This document shows, in pieces, positions 39,568-53,800 of a stretch of 64,000 nt of DNA. This DNA comes from Glossina fuscipes. Taxonomy: Eukaryota > Arthropoda > Insecta > Diptera > Glossinidae. Positions within the stretch are counted from its first letter, which is position 1. Each line of letters starts with the position of its first letter. Location: assembly GCF_014805625.2 (NCBI RefSeq), contig NW_023998433.1:3485647-3549646 (forward strand). The letters are read 5' to 3'. A program made the position numbers and the translations under genes. The notes beneath the pieces are model-generated. The model was not told the DNA's origin, did no database searches, and was given only the letters and a program-made list of their open reading frames with translations.

Positions 39568-42500
39568 GGATCCTTGCCAGTCTATAATGTTCTTATTCGT
39601 TTTTTTCAAAATAAATTTGAAGTCGCAAAATGATTTGATCCAATCCATTTTCAAAACGCGACCTTTAAGTGAAACGCACAACCAAATGTGCGGACATTGT
39701 ATAGAAAGGTAAGCTTAAAGCAACTCAGAAAATGATTTTGAATCGATCGAAATAATCAAAGTCCTATTTTTTTTTGAGTCCTTGCTGTTTACGTACATCC
39801 TCAATGTACTCTATCAAAACTGATTTAGCGCGTAACAAAGAAGAAGAAACTATAGGGAGTTTGGTTTCGTGTCTTGACTGAGGAATAGTATAAATATCCT
39901 GACTTATAATGCGATTTCAAGCAGATTTTAATTTCCAGTTTTAAAAACGAAAAATTGCTATTTTTAATCTTCATATTTGTCAAAAATAATAATAAGTTTC
40001 GCTGACATAACTCAAAATATTTGTGAGCAAAATGAAATTAAGAAAGAAATAATAGTAATGTCAGAGATTTTGTACATTTTTTCAGTTTCATCAATATGAG
40101 ACTCTAAGAATTTGTTTACTGATAGGACGCTAGGATTCGAAATTCATATTATTAGTTAAAATGGATAGAATTTGTCTGTAAGCATCCTAGCAATAACGGA
40201 AGAATATGAAGATTACAAAACACTTTTACAAATTTTCCTCAACAGCATTGGCCCTTTAATTATTGTCAATTCATGTAGTGGCATAAATAAATATCGCACT
40301 ACATATAAAAATTGTCATGTTAATGAAGAAAAAATGCGTGATGTTATTTTCAACAGATTCCTTCGGAATCATTTTATTTTACTGCCACAAATATTTGACT
40401 ACAAAAATTTATTTTCAAATGTATTTCTATAACTCTCACTTCCACGGTCTTTTCGTTCAGCATTGTATAAAAAAAAAAAAGATTTAAAAGAAAAATTAAA
40501 AAGCAGAAACTTTAAAGTTCTAGATTTACAAATGCAAATGCACCAATATTTTTTTTAAACAATCAAGATTACATTTTAAAAAAGATATTTCTCAATGTTC
40601 ATTGACATATACTGATGGAACTTTTTGCACACTTAGTTTAGAGATTCTTCTTATACAATATTATTAGTATTATTACAATTTACATGCAGTATAAAAGCAA
40701 GTCCCAAAAAAGTAGAAAAAGAGCCACCGGTTGCTGTGCTGACTGTGTTCACGGGTTTATCTTTTGCTATCTTCACATTAGTTGCTCATTGTGTGTATCA
40801 AAAGATGACATATGTGTACTATACCCTTACCATAGCTTTTACTTATGAAAGAAATTAATAGTAGAAAGGAATAGTAGCCCCTTTCCTTCGAGATACTTAA
40901 AGACAAAGAGTTAATAAGACTTATACCATAAAAAAAAAGAAAAAAAAGTAACTTAGGGTCTTTTCTTAAACAAACTATTGCTGAAGGAAAATTGATTGAT
41001 GTTCATGCTTAAGCATACTAAAGACGATATCGTACCATTGATAGCCCATACTTTTTCATAGAATGATTCTATTCGAAATTAACGGCTTATTAAAGGACCT
41101 CCAAATGTTAAATATTGACCAATCAGCGATTGAAAGGCTTATTTTATTAGCCCCTTCGAACCATTTTTGGCGGCTCTATAAAGAAAGAACTATAACCCAG
41201 AACAATCCACCCGATCTTGGGTATAACATAATAAGTTTAATATATTTAAATCATATATATAAGGGAAAGAAAAGGCTCCATTCGTCTCAAGGTAGTGGTT
41301 AAATGTCCATCACCTTAAAGTGAACGTATTAATGTCGGCCAGCACTTTCCAAATTGAAATTTCGTTAGGCCAACTCGCCGATTCTTCTTATGGTTTATCT
41401 ATAGTCAATAACTGTAACAGCGACACCACGTGTGTCCGTTCTATGGTTCTTTTTGTCGATATATCTCTTTATGCCTTTCTTTTTTCTTTTAAGCTTGTAT
41501 AGGATAACTATGCGTGCGATAGTGAGCATAACAATGAACACAAAATTACTTTCACTTTACCTTTGTTTAGGTTAAAGTTAACGCAAATTCTTTTCATTCG
41601 TCTAGTACGCCATATTGTTGCTTTTTTTATTTTTGCTTCATAAATTAGTAACTTAAAATTCACACTTTTTATATATTAATTCGATTCATTTTCTTTTTTC
41701 AGTTTCTCTTTAATACTTAAAAATTAGTTATAATAACACATCACAGTACATAACGTTATTTAGTTTATTTTTCTTAAAAAACGGTTGCTTAAAATGTTAT
41801 TTAAAATATGAAAGACATAAGCAATTAAACGAATAAAGAAACTTAGGAAAGGTGGAAGAGAAATGCAGCATTAATAGGACGGAAATTAATTAAGAAACTT
41901 ATTATTGATAATAAACCGTAAAACAAGTAATCAATTCAACTAAAGACTTTGTACATTTTTATTCATTATGTTCAATATTTGGTATATTAAAAAAACGAAA
42001 AACAATAATAACAATAATTGGAAGAAATTCAACAAGAAAGCTATTTGTAATCGCATTGAAGAAGAGTTTGAGGTCCATTAAATGTTTTAATTATATTTCA
42101 CAAAAGCATTTGCTTCAGTTGCAGCTATATTAACATGGTACGAATTCAATTTTTAGAACTATGACGTTTTCAAAAACACATGTTGGAACAGCACCGCTTG
42201 CTTGTATAAAATCACGAGTATGACTCTAATCCAGGAACACAGGCTTATGAATGTGTAAAATTCGTTGACAGCCGCCCGCTTCGTGTGACAAGCATCAAAA
42301 AATTAGATAAATATTTTAAAATGCCAAAACTTGCATTTAGTATGTGTACATACACACGTGAACTAAAGAACTGCTTTGCACAACTATGGTAATGTTTATT
42401 TCACATTTTATATAAACTTTACAGTCCAAATGAATTGAATGCTGTATTCTGAATTGATTGAAAGTGAAGCCAAGTTAAAAGAAAGCCAACTTTCTATGCA

Positions 42501-43117
42501 GAATTCCATTTCGTTTTCGTCGAGAAGTTTTTGTCTATACTACATAGAAAGCCCGACAAAAACACCATTTATGGCAATATAGAATTAAAGAAGATTGCAT
42601 TCTTATCAATATTCAACAGTGAAACCTGTTGTATCCTAATAGGGTGAATATGTCCGGAATGTTCCTCACATCTTTGATCCAATATGAATAAGGATTTTTT
42701 AAAGCATTACAACATGTAAATAAATTATATTAAAGAATTATTAATGTCGACAATAATACATCTAACACAATTATTACAATAACGATTTTTCTATTTTTCG
42801 TTGCGATTTCTTTATATCTTAATACAAGGAGATTGTCTGAATTCGAGTACTAGAAAACAATACAAGTTAAATGTGATTTTTATGATTAAACACCGACATA
42901 CGTTCGTAACGAAAGTAGCAGTTAACTACAACACTATTTCGTTGAAAAACAAAAAGAGATTTTCAAAATAACACTTATTTCGTTAGTAGAATTGGTTACA
43001 TTTATGTATATATAATACGAGTTCAATATTCGTGATGAGTCGACATTCTTTTAAAAATCCGTTTCGACTACTTCTTGCTAATCTTATGAATATTTATAGC
43101 TGCCAAAAATAGGATAA
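39568..43117. other. Intergenic region between convergent mop and Mgat4
   Basis: AT-rich. Frames at 40172-40432 (86 codons) and 41063-41302 (79 codons) are open but show no domain I recognise and no splice-linked continuation. They are left uncalled. The right part should include the Mgat4 3' untranslated region. Confidence 0.4.
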
Positions 43118-44979
43118 TCAACTAGTTTTCTTCGCTTGTGTTTTCTCACCATCTAAATTTCCCACTAGTGTCTCCTGTAGATGTATTTCGCTTAGCAACG
43201 CCCAATTTTCACTGTCGCCATGTATATGCAGGCGAATTTCTTTGATCGCTCCAATTTTTGGATCGATGAAACCTTCCGCTAAGCCAATAGCGTCGAAGCC
43301 ACCTATTATTAAATAACCATCAGCAGTTGAATTATATGTACTCCAAACGGGGGAACTTTCACCAAGGGTATCGGCGGGTAATACCTCAACGGTTGTGTTA
43401 TAAAAACGATCAGAAGGATGTTCTGAATTGCCGCTGCGAAACAGGTAATGCTTGAGATATGTTGGTGTTGAGAATATGAATTGCACTTGATCACCTGGCT
43501 GTGGTAATAAACCCCAAAAATATGTTTCACCTTTATAGGCCCTTTTTAGTTGGTAGTTTTTATAGACGGCAATATTAGTTTTTACAACAGCCGGTGGATT
43601 ATGATTATGACCATAAAACGTGGGCACTTTAGAACCGAACTGTTTATCTTTGAGTTTTTGCACTTTACCTTTTAGTGAAGAGCTTGTGCCTATGTGCTGA
43701 AATAACGACGGATGATAGTGGAACCAATGTTTTGCTTTTTCAGTATTGCAATGTTTATGATCTTTATCGGTGCGACAAACTTTTGACTCTACAAAGTAGG
43801 TTAACAACCAGTCAACAGGCTTGTCGTTAAAAAACATCTGAAAAAATGTTATCAAATAAGGCAACTCAACCGTTTTGAACATTTTGCCTATAAAGCCCAA
43901 CTGACAAAAATCTAATACGAGCCAAGGTGGTTGATCCGGTTTCGTGAGAGCACTTTTCGTAACAGCAAATTTCTTCATAGTACTTAAAAAATTACGCTTA
44001 GCCAAAATATCATCTTCCAACTGCACATAAAAAGTCCCTAAAAATTAAAAAGGAGGGATTGAAATAATTTTTCATTAAACTAATTCGATAACTTACCTTT
44101 TGTTTGTGCGTAGGCCATTAAATAAGCGAAATCTAAATTTTGTTTACTACGCCACTTTACTCGCTCCAAAGAATCATTTAATGTCGCGTGCAAACGATTA
44201 AAATCTGGATAATAGGAAGGTGCTGGAGCTACTACATCTATTAAGCCATTCTCTAGATGATATTCAAAAGCACTTTCGATTTGTTTCCATATTCGGAATA
44301 CAGTATCCGATTCGGTTTCACCGATAAACACTACTATCAATGTTTCGTTTTGCTCTTCATCATTCATGTTCGCTATAAGATTGTTAAGTGTGGCTATAAG
44401 ATAAGATTGTTTCTCTCTTTTCACCGTTGGTACACCCAAAATAATACCGACATCGGATCGTCCTCGCGATTTCAATAAAGCTGGTCTCAATGAATTCGGA
44501 TCGTCCAGCAAATGAGGCAAATAGTTAAAAGCGGTAGGCAAATGAATGCTAGATGAGGAACTTAAATGCGATTGCATTGCATAAGCTTGTGAAGCATTAC
44601 GTAGTATTTGTCGAGATTCTGGGGATAGAGCGTCTAATAGTGTATTAGTAGACGCTGACAGTGATGATGTACCATTACCAGCCGTAAATAGCGTTGAGCT
44701 ATTCGACGTTATAAACTGTGCCGGCATAGCTGTCGTTAAAGCTGTTGCGGACGAATTTTGTAATATGATTATAAATTGCGAGAGAAGAGCAACATCTTCT
44801 TGTCTCGTTCTAGACATAGATTCCAAATACTGTAAACGCATATGGCACTCGCCCAAACGTTGCGACAACGTCTGCTCGGTGGATAACTCGGGACCCATTA
44901 TCATCAATACAATGATACAGGGTGTTAATATTAGAGCTAACGTCACCAGTAAACATGATCGCTGACGTATTTTAAACAT
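43118..44979 (-). CDS. Mgat4-type alpha-1,3-mannosyl-glycoprotein 4-beta-N-acetylglucosaminyltransferase
   Basis: Two exons, 44979-44097 and 44037-43118, with a 59 bp GT-AG intron. They join in frame at KG|TFYVQ and encode 600 residues. GnT-IV enzymes add a beta-1,4 GlcNAc branch to the alpha-1,3 mannose arm of N-glycans in the Golgi. The protein is type II: a short basic cytosolic tail, one membrane segment (about 10-29, LLVTLALILTPCIIVLMIM), a coiled/Ser-Thr-rich stem (about 32-150), then the GT54 catalytic domain. Matches to human MGAT4A/B include YLPHLLDDPNSLRPAL, GVPTVKREKQSYLIATLNNL, VVFIGETESDTV, RVKWRSKQNLDFAYLMAYAQ, the metal-site-like QLEDDI (Asp303/304), FCQLGFIGKMF, RPSLFQH-like HPSLFQHIG, and a C-terminal lectin-like part (FRSGNSEHPSDRFYNTTVEV). 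The human enzymes are about 535-550 residues; the extra length is in the stem. No frame defects. The exact fly paralogue cannot be decided. Confidence 0.95.
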
Positions 44980-47900
44980 TTTTAGTAGACGTGACGTTCT
45001 AATTATTCACCATACGATATGAGGACTATCAAACAAAAGGTTAAATTTTAGATTTCGATTGGTTGAAGTCGAACGAGCGATTACACTAAATTTAGTTCAA
45101 ATATTTTAGATTATAGTACATCAAGGATAATGATAGTAGAGTAGTTAATATTTTCTTTCGTTCTTATCAATTAGCTAAGCACGCGTTTACCCTATCTGGA
45201 TCGTCAGAATGGCGTGAGATTAATCAACTAGTTATAAACAAACATTCTCACTACTGGGTAGTATAATTATTTTACTTCTTGCTTAATTTTTACTCGGATG
45301 TCTTATTTCTCACCCACCTAATGTCTTCATCCGGAAGACAAACGAAACGATAACTATTTACCTAAACATTTTTTATTTATTTGAATTTTTATAAATTCAT
45401 AAGTAAAACCGAAAAAAGTAAAAATATGATCAATGAAAATGTTTGCGATCTAAAAGAATTTAATGGTTGTGTTATTTCTTCGTGTGATTAAGAAGACACG
45501 ACGCATTACAATAACTCGCGATCGCTTTAGCCTTGCATCCTGTATTATAAAACAAATGAATCTTTCATTAAATAGCAAAAACAGCAAACGCCACAAATTA
45601 ACAATATTACAATTTTTAAAATTAACAACAAAAAAAATCAATTTTCTTTTTTTTAAATAAAATTCTTATATACACGTTCACTTTGGTACGATGCAAATAG
45701 AAGATAGGGTCATTACAGAAGACAGTGTTTGATATATAAGATCCAGTCTCAGCCGAATACAGCTTTCTTAAGAAAATCCATTTTCTTTTAACTTCTAACT
45801 CTTAAAGGGAAGAAAAGTGTTTCACGTGAAAGAAAGTTTCTTTTTTCGAATTTTGAAACAATTCCCCAAACTTTTTCAAAAAGAACACAGCGAATTACTG
45901 CTATGGAGGTATAGCATAACACTTTATCTGATTGATTTCTTAGTTGTTTAATAGGCTACGGACGTTTTTAAGCAACTAACCGCTGATAGTACGACTATGT
46001 TTTTCTTTCCGTTATAGTTTGATATGAAAGCCTTATCAAACTTATGAAAGAGTTAGATAAGAGCATAAAAGAAGAAGAAAAAAATGTATACGCCAAAGTA
46101 ATAAACTTTTCAAAATGTTGCATCTTCACATAATTTCGTTGAGACATATAAAAGCGTGTGATCTGAACCAACCTACTACCTTTAAAACGCAAATTTATCT
46201 AGAAAAACACAACTCGATGACTCTTCGCATAATTCCCCAATTTCGTTTTTCCGTTTGCATGGTTGGCAAATGTATAAAGTTTTCCACTCCTTAAGTAAAT
46301 GTCAAGCTACTTACCGACATTTTAAGAAAATATTCGATGTATTTTGAGGCGTTTACGAAATTTCATCATAAAAGGCATGAAAAGAAAGAAAAGGCTGTGT
46401 GCTCATTGCAGGTGACAGTGTTCACTGTAGTGTTCCACTCACAGCTTCAACCATGAAACGAATTCTTTAATCTACTTGAGCCAGTATATAACCTTTGCAG
46501 AGATCAGACGTTATCTGCACCTTTCGACACGTTTATTTTTAATATTTGATCAATTCTTGCCTACGGTTTGATATACAAATATATAAACCAGCCGTATAAA
46601 TGCATTGGTATAATTACCGAGAATATATTCATTTACATTTTGAGTTAATTACTCAGGATTAAATTAAAACTTTGCGTTTTTTTTCAAGATTTTTAAAATT
46701 TTTCTGGTTTTACAGACTGACCACGTAAGTATTCAATATGCACAAAATGTAGTGAAGACATTAAATTATGAATTAATAGAGGGCACAGCTAAATACAGGA
46801 AATACAAATTATGAGATATAACTAAGGAGTTTATATTTGCCTTGTCATAAGTTTCAGGCATCCAACGTCATTTTTTTTTTTTTTTTTTTTTTGTTATTAC
46901 TAAAAGCGAATAAACAGAGAAACCAAGTCTCGATTGCCTACATATTTCTGGTGCGGGAAGAAGGAAAATTTTTTAATGGCCATTCACAGATAATTGCACT
47001 CCCGCTCTCCCATTATTTTTATGCGTAATGCAAAATTCTTGGACGCGGAATAAGTTTCCTTAGTTCCCTTCTTTGTTCACTTCATTTTTGGTTCCCCGCA
47101 GCTTCAGAAATATCACTATGATGAACTAAAATATAGTAGGCATTAAATATCAATTGTACTACTGGCGAAAAGGTAAACACATCTCCGCATATAACAACGT
47201 GAGGCTAATGGCAAAATCGATTGATGCTAAGTAATGGAAACTAAACAAACAGGTATATTGCGTAAATTGTCTTCAGAAAGAAAATATAATAAAATTTTAT
47301 ATACATACATACATAGCCATATGCATTTCTACATCTATATATACAACACGCATACTTTATTCTTACCTTTTGTTACATACATATATAACTCGCGCAGGAA
47401 AGGATATTTATTCACCTTACATGTTTCAAATTAAATTATAAATTAATTTAACAATACTTTAAAACCATAAAAGTAAACATGCTGTTTAAATATTTTTTCA
47501 TTGCAAAAGGAGTCAACATTAATGCTTGGAACTTTTCACTTTACTTATCAAATTATAACATTCACATTTTTTTTATAAAATTTACATAGTATATCAATTC
47601 CAGAAAATTTCGCAAGTCAGTTTCTTCTTTACGTTTTTATAAATAATTTAGACCTAAGCAACTTAATAATAAGTTTTATTTAAAAAGAGGTATATAAAAA
47701 CTTTTATGCAAATCACAATTTACATTTGATTAATCTATTTCTTACTTTGTTTTGTCTCTTTCTAATGAAATAAAATTGCACAATAATTTTGTAAATAGAT
47801 TGTGAATGATTCCTTTTGTTGACAGCTGTTTAACAATGAAACAATTGTGAATTTTAAAACTTATATCGTATTCAAATTACGAAATAAATTTGGATATGAA

Positions 47901-49990
47901 AGAATGACAGTACGAAGTAAAGCCAAACGAAATTTCCATATAATTTGCTGTTTTTGAAAGAATAAAGTTTATTTCTGATAAGAACTATCGGTTACATATA
48001 TAAGTACATATACCACTATGTAGTAGACAAAGTGAAAAGCTGTCGATTGAAAGTGAACGATATCAAAAAAGTTAGCATTTCTTCACGCTGTGAATGTCGT
48101 TATTATCACAAAACACTTGATTTATTGCAACGGTGGAATCTTTTTTACGGTATCAAAACGCATTTGGTATTGAAAATGTTCAATTATCTTCATACTTGGT
48201 ATTATTTCAACGTAGATTTCTTAAATAATATTTTTTTATTTACATATATGTTCCATATAATATACCAATTATATAAAGAAAGACTTAAATCTAACTAACG
48301 TTATTAAAGTTATTACTGTTAAGAGAATCGCGTAAATCAAAACAAAGACTTTTTTTACGAAAAGAAGTGTTGGATATTGTCAAAATTTATACAATTCTTT
48401 CATTTATTTTATACCAATATCAAAGAAATGTACATATATATACGAGATTCCAAAAATAATAGCTTGTTAGTAAAACAGTATACATGAAGAGGTTTAAATA
48501 TTTGCCGATTGTTTTTACATGTTTTGATTTAGCATCCTTCAAAACTTACGAATTTATTTATTTTCATAAACTGTTACTTTCTAAATATTTTAACTAAAAA
48601 TTTTTACAATATCTATATATGTGGACACAAATCAACTTGTATTAAGTACACCAATTCGTTCTAATGTTGCAAAGACTGCTGTTAAAGAAATTAAAAATTC
48701 ACATATTGAGATTAAGTGGCATGTTATAAAATTACAATCGAAAGTTGATCCAGAGGAATCAGAAGAGTTTAGCACCTGTGATTAAAAATTGTTGCATAAA
48801 TTATGATTATATGATTACAATCTAATGTAAAGTTAATGTAACGAAGAAGTTCAACTAATTTTAATTCAGAAAAACTTTCTTATTCTGTTCAATCAATGCA
48901 TTTAGTTGTATATTCACCTCTCTCTACAATTCATATATAATCAATAGGTCTGTATATTAAACGCAATCTTAGATATGTAATGAAATAGTTCCCGATAAAT
49001 ACGTTTTATATATTCCGTGTCCGCAATTATAAATCGATATTTTGAGAAGAACTTTTTGCATGCTGTAATCTTTTAAAGATCTTTGTAGTATTCTAAGACC
49101 CTCTTTTTATAGTTTCATGACTATGTTATGACCGAAACTTATCAAAAGTTTTAGAATCTTACTCTTAAATGAATTTTTACCAAAAAATGAAGCTCAATTT
49201 ATAAAAAATAAATACCTTTATAGAAATATAATACCTTTATTTTATGTTGCTACGAAAACACAATCTAATCACTTTTTTTTAATTTGATCTTTACGTTTTC
49301 TCTACGCTACTATGGAAACATGAAGCATTTCATTTTAAAGGGATGGGTTTATAAAAACACCAAAGCATAACTACATTTTTAACTTTTTACACAATTCAAG
49401 AATTCACTTTATTTCTCTTTTCTTGACCATAGTAGATTTAAATTTTAATTTTAACAGTCAAGGTTGCAAATTCGTGTATTAAAATCATCTTTTGCACAAT
49501 ATCGCGAAATTGCAACTAACTTCAGTCTTTTATCGACAACGCAGCAAATAACATCTAGGGAGTTTGTAGGAGCGCTTTTTGAAAGCAATTTCCCAACGCA
49601 AAAGTTACAGAAATATTGGAAAATTTAGTAAATTATAATTGACCTGCATGCGGATGCAGTATAGTCTGTGGAAAACTTTAAAAATTTGTTGAAATTCTAA
49701 CGCAAAGTCTTAAGGAAAACAGCGGAAAATTTTTTTCATTTTTAGAAAGTTAACACAAAGAGCAAAGCAAAATTTTGAAGACGGTTACGGAGACAGAAGG
49801 AATATATGCGATGTTGTGTGAGATTATAAATACGTAAATGTATGTAGTAATGCAAACGTGTGTATGTTAAAAAAAAACAAGTACTAAGTGAATTTAGTGC
49901 TTGGTTTTGCGTTTAACGCATATTCCTTGACAACGACGTCAAACGACCCTTTGCTCAGTGGTCCCTTTTACAGCAGAGTTTTTGCAAAGG
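44980..49990. other. Divergent intergenic region, Mgat4 / Dcp2
   Basis: About 5 kb of AT-rich sequence that should hold the promoters and 5' leaders of both genes. No conserved frame was found except an unexplained open stretch at about 48588-48785 (see findings). Other frames (45450-45660, 45995-46192, 46837-47028, 47234-47434, 48032-48298) look like chance. Confidence 0.4.
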
Positions 49991-50004
49991 TTTTTGTAGT
50001 GTGA

Positions 50005-50358
50005 ATGGCTGCTTTTCAAAAACGACGTACCACCAACAAAAACATACATTATAGCAGTGCAAGTGATTACAAGAACAAAAGCAAAAACAACATCGGCAGT
50101 AAGAATTTGTTGACCCCAAATCCAAGAATTAGAAAGCAATCAAAAATCTACTGCAGCGTTAGAAATAAATGCATTTTATTCCATACAACAGGCAGTGTAT
50201 TTAGCAAGCGAACTCTTCTCTACAGAATAAAATATCAGATTTATAAATTTCATAAAGAAAAACTAGTTTTTAAGCAGCCATCTTTAAAATTTCTAACAGA
50301 AAAAGCCAATAACCAAACGATAAACACCACAACACTGGAAGTTGGCACGCTGACATAG
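50005..50358 (+). other. 117-codon open frame in the putative Dcp2 5' leader
   Basis: ATG at 50005 opens a lysine/asparagine/threonine-rich frame of 117 codons that ends 460 bases before the Dcp2 start. It has no recognisable domain. The stretch from about 49900 to 50820 has the CAA/AAC/AGC-rich texture of fly 5' untranslated regions. If it lies in the Dcp2 leader, this would be a long upstream ORF; it may equally be chance. Confidence 0.25.
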
Positions 50359-50820
50359 CAGTAGAGAAAATAAGACCACCATATAATCTCTGTTTGATTT
50401 TTTGTTGGTGTTTTTTTCATTTTTGCTCCCCTTTTCGTTTTTATCAACACTGTTGGATGTGTACTGAAATAAAAATAAAAAAAGATAACAATTGCAAACG
50501 ACTGCGTGTCTGCTACTTTTGTCTTCTTCTAACGTATGAAGTAAACCATCCACCTTTTGCTACAAATTAAAAGCTATACCATACACATATAAAATATTAT
50601 TAATATAAAATACACAAACCTGTATAAAAACAATAAACTTAATATTTATCAGCAAAAAGAAATAAAATTCGATAGAGAACAGAAGAAAAAAACAAAACAA
50701 TTAAAGAATTCATTAAATTTATGTGGAGAAATTATAAAAAAAATTGATTGATAATTGGAAAGAAACAACAAATTTTGTGAAAAGCAGTAAGAGTGGCAAC
50801 AAGAACAACGTTCAAACAAT

Positions 50821-53800
50821 ATGGAAATTGCCTTAAATTCGGATTATCCAGGAGGTTTTAAAACTGAAGATGGTAAATAAATATGCAACAAAATAATGAT
50901 AAGTTAAGCAAAAAGTGTAGGAAGATTGTGTCAAAATCGGCTTTTGTTGAATATTTATGACAGATTTAAGTGTGTTTATTCCTTGATTTCTTCATGTAAA
51001 ACAACAAACTCTATGGAACAGACTTAGAAATTTTTGGATCCTTTTTCGTTTTTTTCTTGTCAAACCTGGAAAATAATCTGTGGAGGATGTTTACCATCAA
51101 TTTGTAATTGTTGGATACCATCATTTGTCACAATAAATTGGAGCTGAAAAATGTGGAGCACACTTTACTTAATAATTAAAGAACAAAACCATCATAAACG
51201 GATGAATTGAATTCCACTTTTGTTGATATTAGAAATAAAAAGCAGATGGAAAGTAGAATTTGAGTCCACTTTCTCCAATGTAAACAAAAAATTTCCTTTG
51301 AGAAAAAGTGCAATTTTTTTAAAATTAACATAGCTTTCGTCTAAACCGGGCTGGAAGCCTGTTTTATCACTTATATAATATCTACAGAACCATCTTTTTC
51401 AGATGACATATTCGAAATTAAAGCAAAATTGTGGAATCAATTAAATCCTATATATATTTATCACAAAATACGCTTTTCTTAATCCTTTTCAGCTATAACC
51501 TCCAATAACGGACTTGCGCTCCTAGCATCGCTTACGCTTAAGAATGCACTAAATATCAACAACAACAATAATAGCAATAAACACATCAATAGCAATTTAA
51601 TTTTAAATCATAATAATAACATAAATTTAATAAACAACACACAACCTCATCGTGGTTTTATAACCAAATATTCCATTTCTTTACCACCAGTGACAACAGA
51701 AGCAATACCATTATCAACCACACTATCATGCCAAACATCGGCAACACCGAACTCGAAAGCATTGGCGATATCAACCACAACCTTACAAGAGCCTCATCTG
51801 CAACATCAGTCATCAACCGCAAATAAATTTACTTTCACAACAGCTGGATTACAAGCATTGGTTTCGGCCAATATATGCGAAGAAGAGCAGCAGCGGCCAG
51901 CAACGCAAGCAACATACACTATCTTCAGTTCAAAAGATGCCGGCAGAGCTTTACTGGAAGCCTTATCGATTAAAACCAATAACAAAACCAAAAACAATCA
52001 GCCACAAACACCACAACAGCAAACCAATGGTACTGGACCCACCAGCTGTAACAAGTATAATTTTCAAATTCCGTCCGATATACTCGATGATCTGGCTAGT
52101 CGTTTTATTATTAACGTGCCAGATATGGAATTAAATAATTTAATAAGGATTTGCTTTCAAATTGAACTGGCTCATTGGTTCTATTTAGATTTCTTTTGTG
52201 CTTCCGAGGAGGAGAAAAAGATGCAACCGTGTGGCATGAAACAGTTTGCTATGCAATTATTTGAGGTTAGTTTATTTTTTTATTTTTCCAACATTATAGT
52301 CTAATTATCTCTTTTTCAATTCCATATATCAATAATTATAGCATATACCATTCCTACGCCAACATTTATCATCGATTGATAAAATATTGGAAGATTGGAA
52401 GAATTATAAATTATCCGTGCCCACCTATGGAGCCATACTAATATCAGAAGATCTCAATTATTGTTTACTAGTGCAATCATATTTTGCCAAAAGTTCTTGG
52501 GGCTTTCCCAAAGGAAAAGTCAACGAGAATGAAGATCCGGTACATTGTGCCACTAGAGAGGTAAGTTGCAAAAAGTGAAATTAATACCGTAGTTAAGTTT
52601 GGGAAGTGATCTTTTTAATCTAATATGAAATAAATACTAAAGAAGTAATAAGAGTGTTCTGGTCCAGAATTATGGGTTCAATTGCTATGGAGAATTGCAT
52701 GATTACCTTAGTTCTTTTAATAAGTTTTTTTTCCTACATCTAAAGGAAAACGTTCGATTAGATGTTTATAGGACAAGTAAGTATAGCGATCGAATACTTT
52801 ATATCATATATATATACATATATATTTTATAAAAGATTGGAAAAAAAATATATATAAATTTGCCTATTTCATAATTCTGGATGGGCGTGGCTATTTTTAT
52901 AGAATAATTTTGTGGAAATTATATCGTATATCAGTTGTAGTTTATAAGCAACGCGAAAATGACACTGAAGGCAAAGGTGTTCTTAGTTTTGGTTGTATAG
53001 ATGTGTGGGTGTTGTAGGCGTGGCCTTTGACCTGTTCGAGCCATTTTAAATTGCTTTTGGACGTTTGAAGGTGATATCTTCGCAAAATGCTGACCACAGA
53101 TACTACATAGTTGAGCAGAGGGATATTATTAGGTGTATTCCGAAACTGGCTAAATATTTAATTTAATTTAGTTTTGAAACTTGAAAATGTATTGAGAAAA
53201 AATAATATTTCGACACTGCAATATTGGGTAGGCGTAGTCAATGTTTTCCACTTTTGTACCTTGATCTGCTATAGTTTATGCGTAATGAATAAAACCGACC
53301 TATTTGTTTGTTTTGGGAAGCAGATGTTCTCAGTTTACTTGATACTGTGGGCCTGTCCTTTAACCGATTTGGCCCATTTTCAATATCAAACTGCTTGCAA
53401 GAACTTCCAATGTTTATGCCAAATTTGAAGGCGACGGCTTCAACAGCGCTCGTTTAGGCTTCATGTTTTTGGAAAAATAAAAAAAGAATTATATGAGAAA
53501 ATTTCTTCCACATTTCTTGTTTCACAAAAAATGTTCACTTAGAAGTTTTTAATAATGCAAAGGGTATGTGAGTATTAAAGTATAAATTGAAAACAATTCA
53601 ATAACATTGAGGATATGCATAAAATTACAAGAAATTACGAGATCATTCTGACACTCGAATATAACCATCTCATCAAAATGCTTGCAATGCGGTTCAGGAA
53701 GCTTAAGCGACCTCATGAGGGCTAAATACTCTTTAACAGAATTAAACTACGAATGGAACTAGGTATGTGTATCTGCTCGTCTGCGTATTATTTATCGTCA

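Noticed and set aside
40172..41302. 86- and 79-codon frames between mop and Mgat4
   Set aside because: Open and not low-complexity, but no recognisable domain, no splice-linked exons and no clear leader. Not called.
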